DNA of 64,000 nt from positions 248,001-312,000 of the forward strand of contig JAJOHG010000032.1 of assembly GCA_021029095.1 (NCBI GenBank), written 5' to 3'. Both the position numbers and the translations under genes were made by a program. Of this stretch, positions 10,291-21,300 are shown one piece after another. The notes beneath the pieces are model-generated. The model was not told where the DNA came from. It was given only the letters and a program-made list of their open reading frames with translations, and made no database searches. Numbering within the stretch: the stretch's first letter is position 1; each line of letters opens with the position of its first letter. This DNA is from Phellopilus nigrolimitatus (lineage: Eukaryota; Basidiomycota; Agaricomycetes; Hymenochaetales; Hymenochaetaceae).

Positions 10291-12668
10291 GCCGCACAGA
10301 CAGTGGCTGGTGTTGTTGGGCGATGATCAAGAGACGAGCGGAGAACGGGAGCAAAAGGGGGAGTGGCGAAGGGGAGAGGGGAAGCGAGGAGGGCGGGAGT
10401 CGGCGAGAAGAGGAAGAAGGGATGGATGATGGCAGGCGATGAGAGCGGAAGTGGGAGGCAGCGGCTGAGGGCGAGTTGAGGCGGTATACGGATACGAATA
10501 CGGATACGGGCGGCGGTGACTGATACAATGGATTAGATACAGTATGGGCGGGCCGCCGCGGGCAGGGGATGCGGGGCAGGTCGTGGTGAACGGCGGGGTC
10601 GAAGGCGGCGCACGTCGTCTTCGTCGGGGACGACGAAGAGAAAGTGACGGGCGGTGTGACCGTGATTCAAAACTCGTGGCTGCCTTATGCTCTTTCCTTG
10701 GCTTCTCCCATTCACTTTTATTCACTTTTTCTTTTGTCCTCTATTGCTTTTGTGATATTATCAGCTCGTCGTGCTCGGCGACACCGACGAGACCGCGCTC
10801 AATGAGCATGAAAGGCTAGATGACATCGGTCGAACGACAGGCAGTCGGCGTGACGACCCACCACAACTGACAGTCCGAGTTTAGTTCCGTGCGGCCTACT
10901 GCCGCGGTCTTTCCCGTCTCCTATTTATTTTTATTTTTACCCTTTCTTTATTTTCTTTTCGTTCCTGCCAGCGACTTGGACTTGTGTATCTCATACCGTC
11001 TCCCCCAAGAAACCGAGCGCGACCTGAACCCGCTGTACGAACAATATACATTCCAGCGACGTTAACGGACCATACGACTAGCCTGTAGCGCTCCCCGGCT
11101 TTTTGAATCCGCTCAAAAACGGTTGCCTTCGTGATGAAGCTCGAGGATTTATTAACACAAATTGGTCGTGGTAACATCTCTGTCTCTGTCTCTTTCCTCC
11201 ACCTTGGGCTATAGGCATCGAAGACATGTACGAATGCCGCAACTCATCTTCTGGCGCACTCACGAACCCCTTCGTTTGTCTTCTCCGAGGAAAACAGCGG
11301 CTCACCACGTTCTCAAGCCCTTCAACTCGCTCAATTCCTCGGGAGACGCCTCGCTTCGACCTATTGAATGCTGCTTCTCCAAGTCACACAGCCCCAGATC
11401 TCAGAACTCCTCTCAGGCGCCCGCGCGATATTAATATTGGCTGCAGAATTAATTAATACAGAGTCTGCGTGCGTGTGCCAGTCAATTCATCCCGTGTCTC
11501 TTCTGTCCTAATCTGCACTTCACTCTCAGGAAGAACAAGAAAGCATAATGCATCGCGCGTGATGGTTGAATAGTGCGCATCAGCGATGGCTTCTTTCCGC
11601 AATTTCACTATCATCGACATCAAGATCAAGCCCATCCCGCGTCCTCAATTAACTTAACTTGCTTAAATGAAAAACAATATCTGGTGATAGTACTGCTGTT
11701 TATGACGCACATCGTCATAGCCTTTTGCTGTCGACTCGACTGTGAACTATCGACTTTGCTAGAATTCTCCTTGCTCTGCTCATATTTTACATGCTTACTC
11801 GCCATATCTTATCCTAGATTCGGCCGCTATATGAGCACAAGCAGGTCCAAGGCGGCGCTCAGATGGAAGTTCCGATATGGACCCGCTTCATCCGCGACCG
11901 CCGCGGCGAACGCGGTGCTGTGGCTCGAGCTGAGGAGTGAGCATCAAACGATGCAAACGCTTGGACCGGCAGGATCGGACCCGCGGGTAATGGTCAGTAG
12001 GCCTGGGCAGGTCGATAGGGGTGGCTAGCAACCTTTGTCCCTTGTGCTCTCGACCGAAACACGACGTGGTCGTGGGCTCGGCGTTAGTCAACTACGTGCC
12101 CGAAGACTCCAGTATATGCTTGCGTCTTACGGCTTCTGGGCTTCACGGCCTTTCTGAAAACGTTGGCCTGACCATTATGTTTAACAGATAACGCATCTGA
12201 CGACCGAATCGATTTCTCTACCACAATGACTGTCTCCGGCATGTATACTGTCCTCCGGCATTTTTTGTGGTGGCGAGGGCCCGCAGGACGTGCTTCAAAC
12301 AGTCCGTTGTCCAGAAATTCTACCGGGGTCTTTCATTACAGCTGTATTGCTATTTCCGAGAATGACGATAACGGAAGGAGCGCTCGCATACAACGGCATA
12401 CTGGGGCTAGTGTCTCTTATGTCTGCTTCACAGCGATTATACGTTTTTCATTGTTTACACTTTTTGTCCCAGTCGTCTGTTTGGGACTGCTACAGAGCAA
12501 GATGTAATTGACTTGCTTTGAAATAGAGATAGAAACGCGAGTTGGAAAAGAAAAAGAAAAGAAAGAGAGTGCATTGTATCTGCCAGGTCGGTCAAATAGC
12601 ACGGAAAGGCGCGCTAGACAGTGAGAGAATGGAATGTCGCAGTACTCTTTGCAGTACCCTGTTTGCAC
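10291..12668. other. unresolved region with coding-like fragments
   Basis: The divergent promoter of the LUFS gene occupies about 10300-10530. Between 10544 and 11460 several short pieces look coding-like but do not assemble into one gene. A plus-strand piece at 10611-10640 (HVVFVGDDEEK) could join by a splice near 10640 and 10763 to LVVLGDTDETALNEHERLDD, but its upstream frame is closed by a TGA at 10587. On the minus strand, 10980-11150 encodes a plausible ITKATVFERIQKAGERYRLV segment. Strand and structure cannot be settled by eye. The rest, 11500-12668, shows no convincing frame. Confidence 0.3.
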
Positions 12669-12902
12669 GTCGGTCAAAGTTTCAAGAGGTCAAGAACGGC
12701 CTGCAATAGACGGTCTTGTCAGCACCCATTATATGTAAAAATGTTGAACTTGCGCGCACGCTGTTTGCCTTTTCGTCGACTATAATGTCGGTCAAAGTTT
12801 CAAGAGGTCGAGAGCGGCCTGTAAAAGACATTCATATTAGCACTCATTATATGCAAATATATTGAACTTCCGCGTACACTTTCTGCTTTTTTGTCGTATA
12901 TA
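12669..12902 (-). repeat. tandem duplication of a BTB gene's last intron and exon
   Basis: Two direct copies of about 117 bases, 12669-12785 and 12786-12902, share the blocks GGTCAAAGTTTCAAGAGGTC and CATTATATG. Each holds, on the minus strand, an intron 3' end followed by a 27-base terminal exon ending in TGA (12792-12818 and 12674-12700). The exons would encode AALDLLKL and AVLDLLKL respectively. The copies differ at roughly one base in six, so the event is not recent. Confidence 0.8.
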
Positions 12903-13750
12903 GCATGGAGCTTCTCGATAGAGACGTTCAACAAAGCTGCTACGCTACCCCTGCAGTCCTTGCACTCTTTTCCTATTTTGATAATCTCGCACAGAAACGT
13001 TTGTGAAAATAGCTCCGGGTTGCAAGGTAGTACGCGAATGAGATCCCTCGCACGAGAAACGAAGACATCCCAGAATTTGGCACATTCCGCTTTGCATACT
13101 CGGAAATTGAACATAGAATGCCCTCCCCCCTGACACGGGCACCATAGTTTGGCAGCGTCTGCATCTTTCGCTCCGATCTGCAAGCTTTGGAGCAATACGG
13201 CGTCGATATCAGCAGCGACTCGGCGACGGTATTTCAAGAGGTAGAAATAGGAGCTCGCGGACAGGAAATCGAGTTCAGGCACATAGATGTCCTCAATCGC
13301 TACTTTCAACGTAGCTTTCGCGGCTAAATGCGCCTCGTCCTTGAGCTTATAGCGACAGGCGATGGCATACACGCGCAAAGGCTGGGTCTCCAGCGTGCTT
13401 TCCGAAACCAGCACTCGACAAATCTCCTGCACAACGACCATCATGTCGTACTTGAGCGCTGCGGCAAGGACTGTCTCTGCGAGCCCCTCATCGGAGACGG
13501 CAGGCTTTTCATCAGGATAGCATAGCCGCAGGAGCGTGTCGAGCGTCGTGCTGTCCTCGATGATTGGAATGACTGGCAGTGCGGAGTCTCCCTGGCTTTC
13601 GGGCTGCGGCAGAGAAAACATAGACTCGAAGAAAGAAGATTTGATAGCGAGGGTGGCTTTGACGACATGGAAGTCCTGTTGGTCTGAGGTGCGTAGGATA
13701 ACATCGCCTTCAGGAGCGACGAATGGCTTAGATGGTACTGTGGTTGGCAT
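12792..13750 (-). CDS. BTB/POZ domain protein, member 1
   Basis: The start MPTTVPSKPFVAPEGDVILR leads into a BTB fold: DVILRTSDQQDFHVVKATLA, SSFFESMFSLPQP, then TTLDTLLRLCYP and AALKYDMMVVVQEICRVL, about residues 12-130. The C-terminal half has family features: YAIACRYKLKDEAHLAAKATL, a YFYLLKYRRRV segment, and a Cys-pair motif ECKDCRGS near the end. The frame stays open to 12800, but a good intron (donor at 12877, acceptor at 12819) joins a 27-base last exon encoding AALDLLKL with stop at 12792-12794, as in the sibling genes; this gives about 300 residues. BTB domains dimerise and often recruit Cul3, but the function of this Agaricomycete expansion is not known. Confidence 0.8.
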
Positions 13751-14386
13751 TTTTGAACGGATTGCGATATTGGAGTAAAAGAGAAGGAAAGAGACCCCCG
13801 CTCGGAGACTACGCCCACGTGATAATCGCGTAAATAAATGATAACAACGCGCTTATCGCTTAATCGATCTGCACACCATCATCCCTATACAATGACAGAA
13901 AAGAAGAAACACGAATTAAATCGAACGGTGCGTCTCTGGAGACGACACGCATGCAAAACATACTAACAAACTCAGCACAGACGTCGGGGTTAGCTTGCAT
14001 TCTGAGAGGCAGTGGCCTTGCTCCGCCTCTAGTATAACCGCCTGCAATTTCTCGATATCAAGATCAAGATCATCCCTCTTCCGATAAATTTCTAAAAGAA
14101 CAATGACGATCTAGATTTAGCTGTGAACTTCTACGGCTACTCGAATTTGTGTTATCCGTGACCTGGTTTCCTTTTGCTCGGCTATGTCATGCGTTATGCT
14201 CATTGATCCATTTATTCGTGCATGCTATTAATCAGTTATCACTATCTCACATTGAAATCTTATTCGACTCGCTCCTTGTGTCAATGTATCGTCGCAACAA
14301 CGCATGATTTCGTGCATATACCAAATTTATCACCATAATGCGGCTAAAAAGCTATGTAATGCGGGCGAGAGCTTGAAGAATCCGTT
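13751..14386. other. intergenic region between BTB genes
   Basis: This is the upstream region of BTB member 1 and the downstream region of member 2. A segment reading GCAATTTC, then TATCAAGATCAAGATCATCCC at about 14044-14078 resembles 11597-11637, suggesting old duplicated sequence. No gene is supported. Confidence 0.4.
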
Positions 14387-14403
14387 ACGTCGTTTTTACA
14401 GCG

Positions 14404-15432
14404 TCATATCGAGCTTTGAAATGTCTGAGTGCAGTCTAAAGAAAGGGAATGATGAACAAGTGTAATTGTTGTATAAAATGGATAAGTCTGTACTTCGTTT
14501 GCATTATCGTCCATGATCGCACGAAGCTTTTCGGAAGCGATGTTCCACTGCGCCGCCGCATTTTTGCTGCAATATTCGCATTTGCTTGCTACCTGCAGTG
14601 TTTCGCGCAGAAACTCTTGCGAATATATTCCTTGGTTGTGAGGCACAATGTGTATTGCGTTCCTTGCGCGGGAAGCGAAGGACACCCAAAAATCAGCAAC
14701 AAATTTGCATGATGAGGGTGGCTTCGAATAGTATAAGGAGTTGGATGGACTCCAGACGAAGCATCGGCAGAGCAATGACATCGCATCTGCATCCTGTTTC
14801 GGCAACGCTTTGGGCACTCCCGTTCTTTCTTCGAAGGACGTGGGAGGTTTATCAATGGTACAAGTACTTTGGTACAACACGCTGTCGAGATAAGCAGTAA
14901 CCTGACTGCGGTACTGGAGGAGGTGGAAGTAGCGGCTTGTGGGCAGTGTCTCGAATTCTTTCACGTAAACGCCTTCAATCGACATTTTCAATGTGGCTTT
15001 GGCCGCCAGACGCATTTCTTCATCGAGCTCGTATCGGCAAGCGATAGCGTACACGCGCAACGGCTGTGATTCCAGAAGACCTCCAGAAACCAACGCACGA
15101 CACATTTCTTGCACCACGATCTCCATTTCATACTTTAGTGCGGCGCCCAGAACTGCCTCGACCAGATTTATGTCCGTCACAATGGGCTTTTTGACAGGGT
15201 AACAGAGCCGCAACAACGTGTCGAGCGTCGTGCTATCCTCGGTGACTGGAATAACTGGGAGTTCGCAGCCACCTTGGCCTTCAGGTTGCGGCAGAGAGAA
15301 CATCGATTTGAAGAAAGAGGAAGCGATGGTGAGGATTGCTTTGACGACCTGAAAGTCCTGTTGGTCTGATGAGCGCAAAGTGACATCGCCATTGGGGGCG
15401 ACAAACGGCGCGATTGGCTTTGTAATTGGCAT
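14404..15432 (-). CDS. BTB/POZ domain protein, member 2
   Basis: It is the closest relative in the window of member 1. The N-terminus is MPITKPIAPFVAPNGDVTLR and the BTB fold includes DQQDFQVVKAILTIASSFFK, MFSLPQPEGQ, TLDTLLRLCYP and AALKYEMEIVVQEMCRALVS. The second half has YAIACRYELDEEMRLAAKAT and a cysteine pair, KCEYCSK. The frame runs to 342 residues. A terminal intron with donor near 14505 and acceptor near 14450 would replace the last 30 residues, as in the sibling genes, but its last exon does not match the family peptide well, so both ends remain possible. It is tandem with member 1 and upstream of an SDR gene transcribed in the same direction. Confidence 0.82.
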   Translation of the reverse strand: MPITKPIAPFVAPNGDVTLRSSDQQDFQVVKAILTIASSFFKSMFSLPQPEGQGGCELPVIPVTEDSTTLDTLLRLCYPVKKPIVTDINLVEAVLGAALKYEMEIVVQEMCRALVSGGLLESQPLRVYAIACRYELDEEMRLAAKATLKMSIEGVYVKEFETLPTSRYFHLLQYRSQVTAYLDSVLYQSTCTIDKPPTSFEERTGVPKALPKQDADAMSLLCRCFVWSPSNSLYYSKPPSSCKFVADFWVSFASRARNAIHIVPHNQGIYSQEFLRETLQVASKCEYCSKNAAAQWNIASEKLRAIMDDNANEVQTYPFYTTITLVHHSLSLDCTQTFQSSI

Positions 15433-15644
15433 ACTGAGCAGTCTGAGATATGGTCAGTAAGAAAGTGAGTATAAGTTCCAGGTAGGTGCGTTTAAGATAA
15501 CGGCATTGTCCGAATGGCACGCATCGTCAGAAACTCATTGTGATTGTTCCAAAAAAGTTATGCAAGATTACTAGAAACAGATTTCTAGAAATTGACAGAC
15601 TTCCGACGTAGCTTTGTATAGAAGTTAACAAGCTAACGCGGTAA

Positions 15645-16909
15645 TTACTCCAGTTCAGCTAGAATAGCATCCACATCACTGGCAGCTGTTTCCTCGAACT
15701 CTGGTTCCTTAGGCGTCCAACCCAAGCCTTTGAGGCGCTCCGGTCGTTCGAGTAAGCTTGAGGCAGAAATTCTGTTAGAAATGAAAATTAATTTCGGGAA
15801 CAAGATTAAATGATGCCGAGATTTGTCTGTGACTTACCTCCCATAGAATCCCAGCTCCTCCACGGGCGTTTCCTGCAGCTTCTGCAGATTCAAGCCTTCC
15901 CCGTTTGTAAAGAGCATCAGCGATGTACGAGAGCATTGTCTTCCAGTCCTTCTGCACGCTGCTTGCAATGAAAAATCGAGAGTATGGACTCGAGGTTAGC
16001 GCTACAGATTTCGCCTCGAGCGCGCGCTCCAAAACGAGTAGGAATGCAGTAATAAGATCCTTGATATTAATCTGTACAAGTTAATCAAACTTTGAGACTG
16101 TCAGGCTACAACACTGAAGCGTACCCATCCAACACGGTTGCTCCCATCCCCAACGACAAATCCATGTTTAAGTTTTAGCATTAGATTTGTAAAAGCTCTA
16201 ATCGTAGGTGGGGTCCGAGTAATGGGGCCATCTCCGGTGCCATATACGACGGACGGACAGACTGTGAAATTGTTGACATACCCCTCTCCACCTGCCTTGA
16301 AAATTCTGCCGAACGACCATTGAACGTCAAAATGTCAAAGGAAGAGATGACTTTCGTACGCAACATCCGCCGGGCCATGTAGCATCGATGGTGTAAGCAA
16401 CTTCATATCCTCCTCCGAGTCCTGCGTGAAAGTCTCAGCAAATGACAAATGAGGTAGGAAATGAGCTTACTTACCGTCCAGATTTTGGCATTCGAATCAA
16501 ACTTCACCGAGTTCTCGTCCATGAAAATGCCTGTGCCGCTTGTGTGCAACAAAGTACCAACACCGAGTCCCTTTGTCTGCTTCGCCCTCAGCCCCTTAAG
16601 AATGGCGAGCGTGAGTTCCACATCATCACAATCTCCCACGTTGACGACAACGTCTGCTTGCTCGGATTGTTGGGAAATAATCTCGACATCTGCGAAGGAT
16701 CCCTGGATTACCGTGGCTCCAGCGGCATTGATGGCTTCGATGTAAGATTCGGAGCGGACAAGGGCAGTGTAACTGAAATCAGGATATTTCCTCTTGAGTG
16801 CGGCGAGGAGAGGACCTGTCAATAGATGTTAGGCTTGGTTCAAACCTCGAGAGGAGCACTGCGTACCTCCAATATAGCCTGTTGCGCCGATAATGAATAT
16901 TTTTGTCAT
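15645..16909 (-). CDS. atypical SDR NAD(P)-binding oxidoreductase, copy 1
   Basis: The N-terminus MTKIFIIGATGYIGG holds the Rossmann glycine motif, followed after a short intron by LLAALKRKYPDFSYTALVRS, GATVIQGSF and VVNVGDCDDVELTLAILKGL. Then come LHTSGTGIFMD, a VVYGTGDGPITRTPP loop and a VVGDGSNRVGWINIKDL segment typical of extended-type NAD-dependent epimerase/dehydratase relatives. The last exons give EARALEAKSV-like helices and end in DVDAILAELE with stop at 15645-15647. Six or so short exons; about 350 residues. I could not see a canonical YxxxK catalytic pair, so this is best called an NAD(P)-binding protein of unknown substrate. A TATA box lies 56 bases upstream. A second copy is at 59908-61177. 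Confidence 0.82.
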
Positions 16910-16964
16910 GACGTGGGGGGATTGATGTATCTGTGACTTGCTCTCGACCTCCAGAAACTTGCGC

Positions 16965-16972
16965 CTTTTATA
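16965..16972 (-). promoter_or_regulatory. TATA box of SDR copy 1
   Basis: Minus-strand TATAAAAG lies about 56 bases upstream of the start codon, in a block shared with copy 2 (CGACCTCCAGA, then CTTGCGC next to the box). Its position and retention in both copies support a core promoter role. Confidence 0.6.
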
Positions 16973-17416
16973 CTACACCAAATTTGGACCGAGTAAATTG
17001 AACAGTCAACGTCTTTGACACAAACACGCTTCGTTTCAGCCGTCGTGTACAAACGACGTCCTTTCCTGCTTAGAACTCATATTGACTTACTCAGAAGTCA
17101 ACGAGGCTTTGTAAGATAATTACTCGGAGAGCTTCGGAGATCCGAGATACTAGCCAGAAGCAAGTCTGACTTGAAGGTCTACCAGAAACTTTAGCAGAGT
17201 CTTCACAAGTATTCTCTCTTGAGCCGCAGAAGAGCAGCTTCCGTACATGCTTCCTAGCTGAGATAACCTGCCTTCATTCTCCTCAGCTTCTTTGGTTGCA
17301 ATCGATGGTGTGGCAGAAGAACGAACATGAAACGAGGCAATTAGTCATGGACTGGCGCTAAGTATGACCAAGCGAACACCGCCACCTAAATCCTTAAGCA
17401 GGCGCAAATCATGATC

Positions 17417-17438
17417 GACGGTGGCTGACGCTACCGTC
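17417..17438. other. inverted repeat upstream of array copy 1
   Basis: Arms GACGGTGGC and GCTACCGTC pair with one mismatch around a TGAC loop. The same element occurs at 61749-61770 in the second copy, although the surrounding sequence has diverged. It lies in the intergenic DNA between the SDR start and the array leader. Confidence 0.6.
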
Positions 17439-17797
17439 GCCTCCTCTCAGCGCCATCGACGTCTTGAAATTACTTCACTTCGAGGAGATATCAAAAGTTT
17501 GTGGATTCGAAAGACTCAATCACAGTTAAATAATATGGTACTGTGGAAATAGTTGCGTTATTCTCAGCTCGATCTAGGCCCTTCTTTTCCGTGCTTATAC
17601 TGCCTCTGGTTTGAACTGCAACGGTCTTCCCTAAATCAGATAGTTGCAAGCTGACGCAGCTCAAAAAATAGCTGGATAAAGCAAGGCATGTCTGGCGAAG
17701 TGTGTTTGCTTCTGTTTTCAAAGAAAACAAATCAAAACAAGCGCGAAAACACATAAATTCTGGGTCAGACTGCCCTCCGTCTCCAGCTGCTCTTTGC

Positions 17798-18235
17798 TAA
17801 CTACCACCACCATCGCACCTACACATGCACTCCCGATACCACCCATACCATACCATCATGTCTCATACTATTACCTCGTCCCTACTGTTCCTCTCGCCAA
17901 GCTCGTCGTCAGCCTCCGCTCTACGGTGCCGACGACACCGTCCAGCCCCGCCTCAGAGGCCACGCCACCTAAACGCGACCTCGTCTGCACTCATCCTAGG
18001 ACACTACCATGTACGTCAGTCCACGCTTGATGCTTGGCGAAGACTATGTCTCTGATCATGCTCGAGGAAGCCCGCTAGTCCGAGGCTATCGTTCGTCACC
18101 CTGCCGCTCTCCTCATCCCCGAGCAGCTCACGCACATCGAACTCAGCTAGTCGACGGTCATATCCCTCGAGGACGCGCAGAACAACAATGCCATCCGCAG
18201 CCGTGCAGTCAACCTGCTCTAATAAAGAGGGCCGA
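17798..18235 (+). pseudogene. relic coding leader with in-frame stops
   Basis: A high-GC3 frame reads LVPTVPLAKLVVSLRSTVP. Further on, a frame reads MLEEAR, stop, SEAIVRHPAALLIPEQLTH, IELS, stop, STVISLEDAQNNNAIRSRAV. Two TAG codons and frame changes interrupt it. In copy 2 (62132-62570) a two-base difference moves the first part into PASEATAHLNATSSAPILDT. Both copies share both stop codons, so decay preceded the duplication or the copies were homogenised. The ancestral protein was not recognised. Confidence 0.5.
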
Positions 18236-18300
18236 GTCCTCTCGATGTTTTACCGTCATTAAGATGAGTTGCTCGCTATACTTCGTATTATCTTGGCACT

Positions 18301-21300
18301 GAGATTTTATCTTTAGGATTGCAATGCAACGACTCAGCATGCATCGAGGCGCGTAGGTGAAACATGCCTGCACTCGCAAGACGCCTAGGGCGTGCGACGG
18401 ACGCAACGGCAAAGTCGGAGAGGTTTGGAGAAGGTGCCTCTTCTCTAGATCTCGCTTGCTTTACCAAGCGTGAAGGACCGGCTGACACTTCCAGACGAGT
18501 TATTAATGTTTATTTCTTCTTTACGGATTTCACTTTCTTGCATACACAGACTATGAGACACGGCACCCCTGCATTCGCGAAACGCTTCGGGCTTGCGACG
18601 AACGCGACGGCGACGGTGACAAAAGCTCGAGGGGGTTGGCCGCCTCTCGTGTTTTTTGTTGCTTGAGTCTAGCGTGGAGGAGTGGATTGAGACAGTCATG
18701 TGAGTCCTCTATGCATTTGCCGTATTACTGCGCTCGTTTCTCTTCCCGGGCAGAACTTCGGCAATCGCAAGACGCATAAGGCGTGCGACGGACATGACGG
18801 TTACGCTGGGGAGGTCTCGAGAAGGTGCCTCTTCTCGGACCCCACCGGCTTGACCGAGCATGGAGGGTCGGTAGGCTCTTCCAGGTGAGTCCTCCAATTC
18901 GATTCTTTCTCCTAACATTTTCAATTCGTTGCATGAAGAGACTGCTTGAAACAATTTCGGTGGGTCATCGATTATCATGTCGCATTGACGCGCTTGGCAT
19001 TCTCCCCACAGATAGTCTGGTTACGCCTCGAAATGGCTTCAAGTTGACGAAGTAAGTTCATCCAATATCTGACAGTTTCTCCGCCGCTCGAGTCTAGCGT
19101 GAAGAAATGGTATTGAGACATTCACGTGAGTCGTCTTTTGCATTAATCGCATTCGCGCGCTTTGTCTTCTTCCTGCAGATGGGCCTGTTTCGTAGGGGCA
19201 CAATCGCGAGACGCACAGAGCGTGCGACGAACGCGACGGTCAGTCGGGAGAAGGTCCAGAGAAGGTGCCTCTTCTCGAAACCCCACCTGTCTGACTCAAG
19301 CATGGAGATCGGCAGACAGCTCTAGGTGAGTCTTTCGCTTCCATTCCTTCCACAGGTAATTCCACCATTACTTGCGGAGACTGCTTGAAAGAATTTCGGT
19401 GGGTCTGTCAATTAAAACATTACCTTCACGCGCTTGGCATTCTCCCCATAGATACTCCGCAGTAGACGAAGTATCCGACAGTAGCCTCTTAAGTCCTCCG
19501 CCGCTTGCGCTTAGCGTGAAGGAACGGTCTAAAACATGCATGTGAGTCATCTTGCATTTATAGCATTTGTACGCTCGGCCCTCTCCATCCAGATTATTTT
19601 CGCGAGCATTTGACAGGACGCAATCGCGAGACGCGCAAAGCGTGCGACGGACGCAAAGGGCACATCAGAGAGGTTTCGAGAAGGTGCCTCTTCCCGAAAT
19701 CTCACCTGCTTGCACCAAGCGTGAGGGATTGGCTAACACTTCCAGATGAGTCGTTCAATTCCATCCTTCATTTCTCTTGTAATTTGACCTGTTTGTGAAC
19801 CGAGTCTGCCTGAAGTTATTTTGTGAGTCGTCACTTATAATATTACCTTCCAGGGATTCATATTCTTACCACAGAAGCCTTTAGAATGTCCCTCACTTCG
19901 AAGCCACAGAGGTAAGTTCACCCTTCGTCGGACAGTGGACTTACTTTCGTTTCTAGGATTGAGATCATGAAGTGAACCCTTGGTATTCGCGAGACGTTTA
20001 AGACGTGCGTCGGACGCGATGGCGATGGCAGTGGGGACTTGCGGGGGTTGGCCGCCTCTCAGGTTCTCTGCTGCTTGAGTCTAGCGTGAGGGAATGGTCT
20101 AGAATATTCACGTGAGCCATCTCTTGCATTTGTCGCATTCGCTCGTTTGGTCCTCTTCGCCTAGATTCGCTTCAATCCTATTCCGTAGGACGCAATCGCG
20201 AGACGCACAGGGCGTGCGACGAACGCGACGGCCGTACTGGAGAAACCTCGAGAAGGTGCCTCTTCTTGAAGTCTCATCCGGGAGTACCAAACGCGAAGGA
20301 TAGGTTGACACTTCTAGGTGAGCCTTCCGCTTCAATCCCTTCCATAGATAATTTCATTCCGTTGCTCTCGGAGACTGCTTGAAAGAATTTCGGTGGGTCT
20401 GTCTATTATGATTGATATATATCACCTTCACGCGCTTGGCGTTCTCTCCACAGGTACTTTGCAGTTGACGAAGTATGGTTACCCAGTATCTGGGTTTATA
20501 AGAGAAAAATCTAAAAATGCACGTGAGTCATCTTGGGTCTATCAACTTCGCGTGCTCGGTCTTCTTCCCATAGATTTACTATGAGCCTATCTGGTAGAAC
20601 GCAATCGCGAGACGCGAAAGGCGTGCGACGAACACGATGGGCATGTCAGAGAGGTTTCGAGAAGGTGCCTCTTCCCGAGATCTCACCTGCTTGCACCAAG
20701 CGCGAGGGATTGGCTAGCACTTCCAGATGAGTCGTTCACTTCGGTCCCTTGCTTTCGTAATTTAACCTGTTTGTATACCGAGCTTATCTGAGTTTAGCAT
20801 GTGAATCGTCAATTATAGTTTTACGTTCCCGAGATCCACACTCTCCACAGATGCTTTCAGAATGGCCTTCATATCCGAAGTCAAAGAAGTAAGCTCACCC
20901 TTTGTCTGACAGTAGGCTTATTCTCGTCTTTAGAATTGAGATTATGAAGAATCCCTGATATTGCAAGACGCTTCGGACGTGCAACGGATGCGATAGCGAT
21001 GGCGGTGGGGACTGAGGGGGTTGGCCGCCTCTCAGGTTCTCTGCTGCTTGAGTCTAGCATGAAGGATACGGTCTGGAATATCCACGTGAGCCGTCTTTTA
21101 CATTTATCGCATTCGCAGCTTGGTCCTCTTCCTGCAGATCCGTATCGAGCCTAATTCGTAGGGCGCAATCGCGAGACGCACAAGGCGTGCGACGAACGCG
21201 ACGGTCAGTCTGGGGAAGGTCGAAAGAAGGTGCCTCTTCTCGAAGCCCCACCTGTCTGCACTGAGCGTAGAGGATCGGTTGACGCTCTTTCAAGTGAGTC

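Noticed and set aside
14404..15432. BTB member 2 and member 6 as part of the duplicated block with the SDR genes
   Set aside because: Their proteins are far more different than the SDR copies, so similar order probably reflects family clustering rather than the same duplication.
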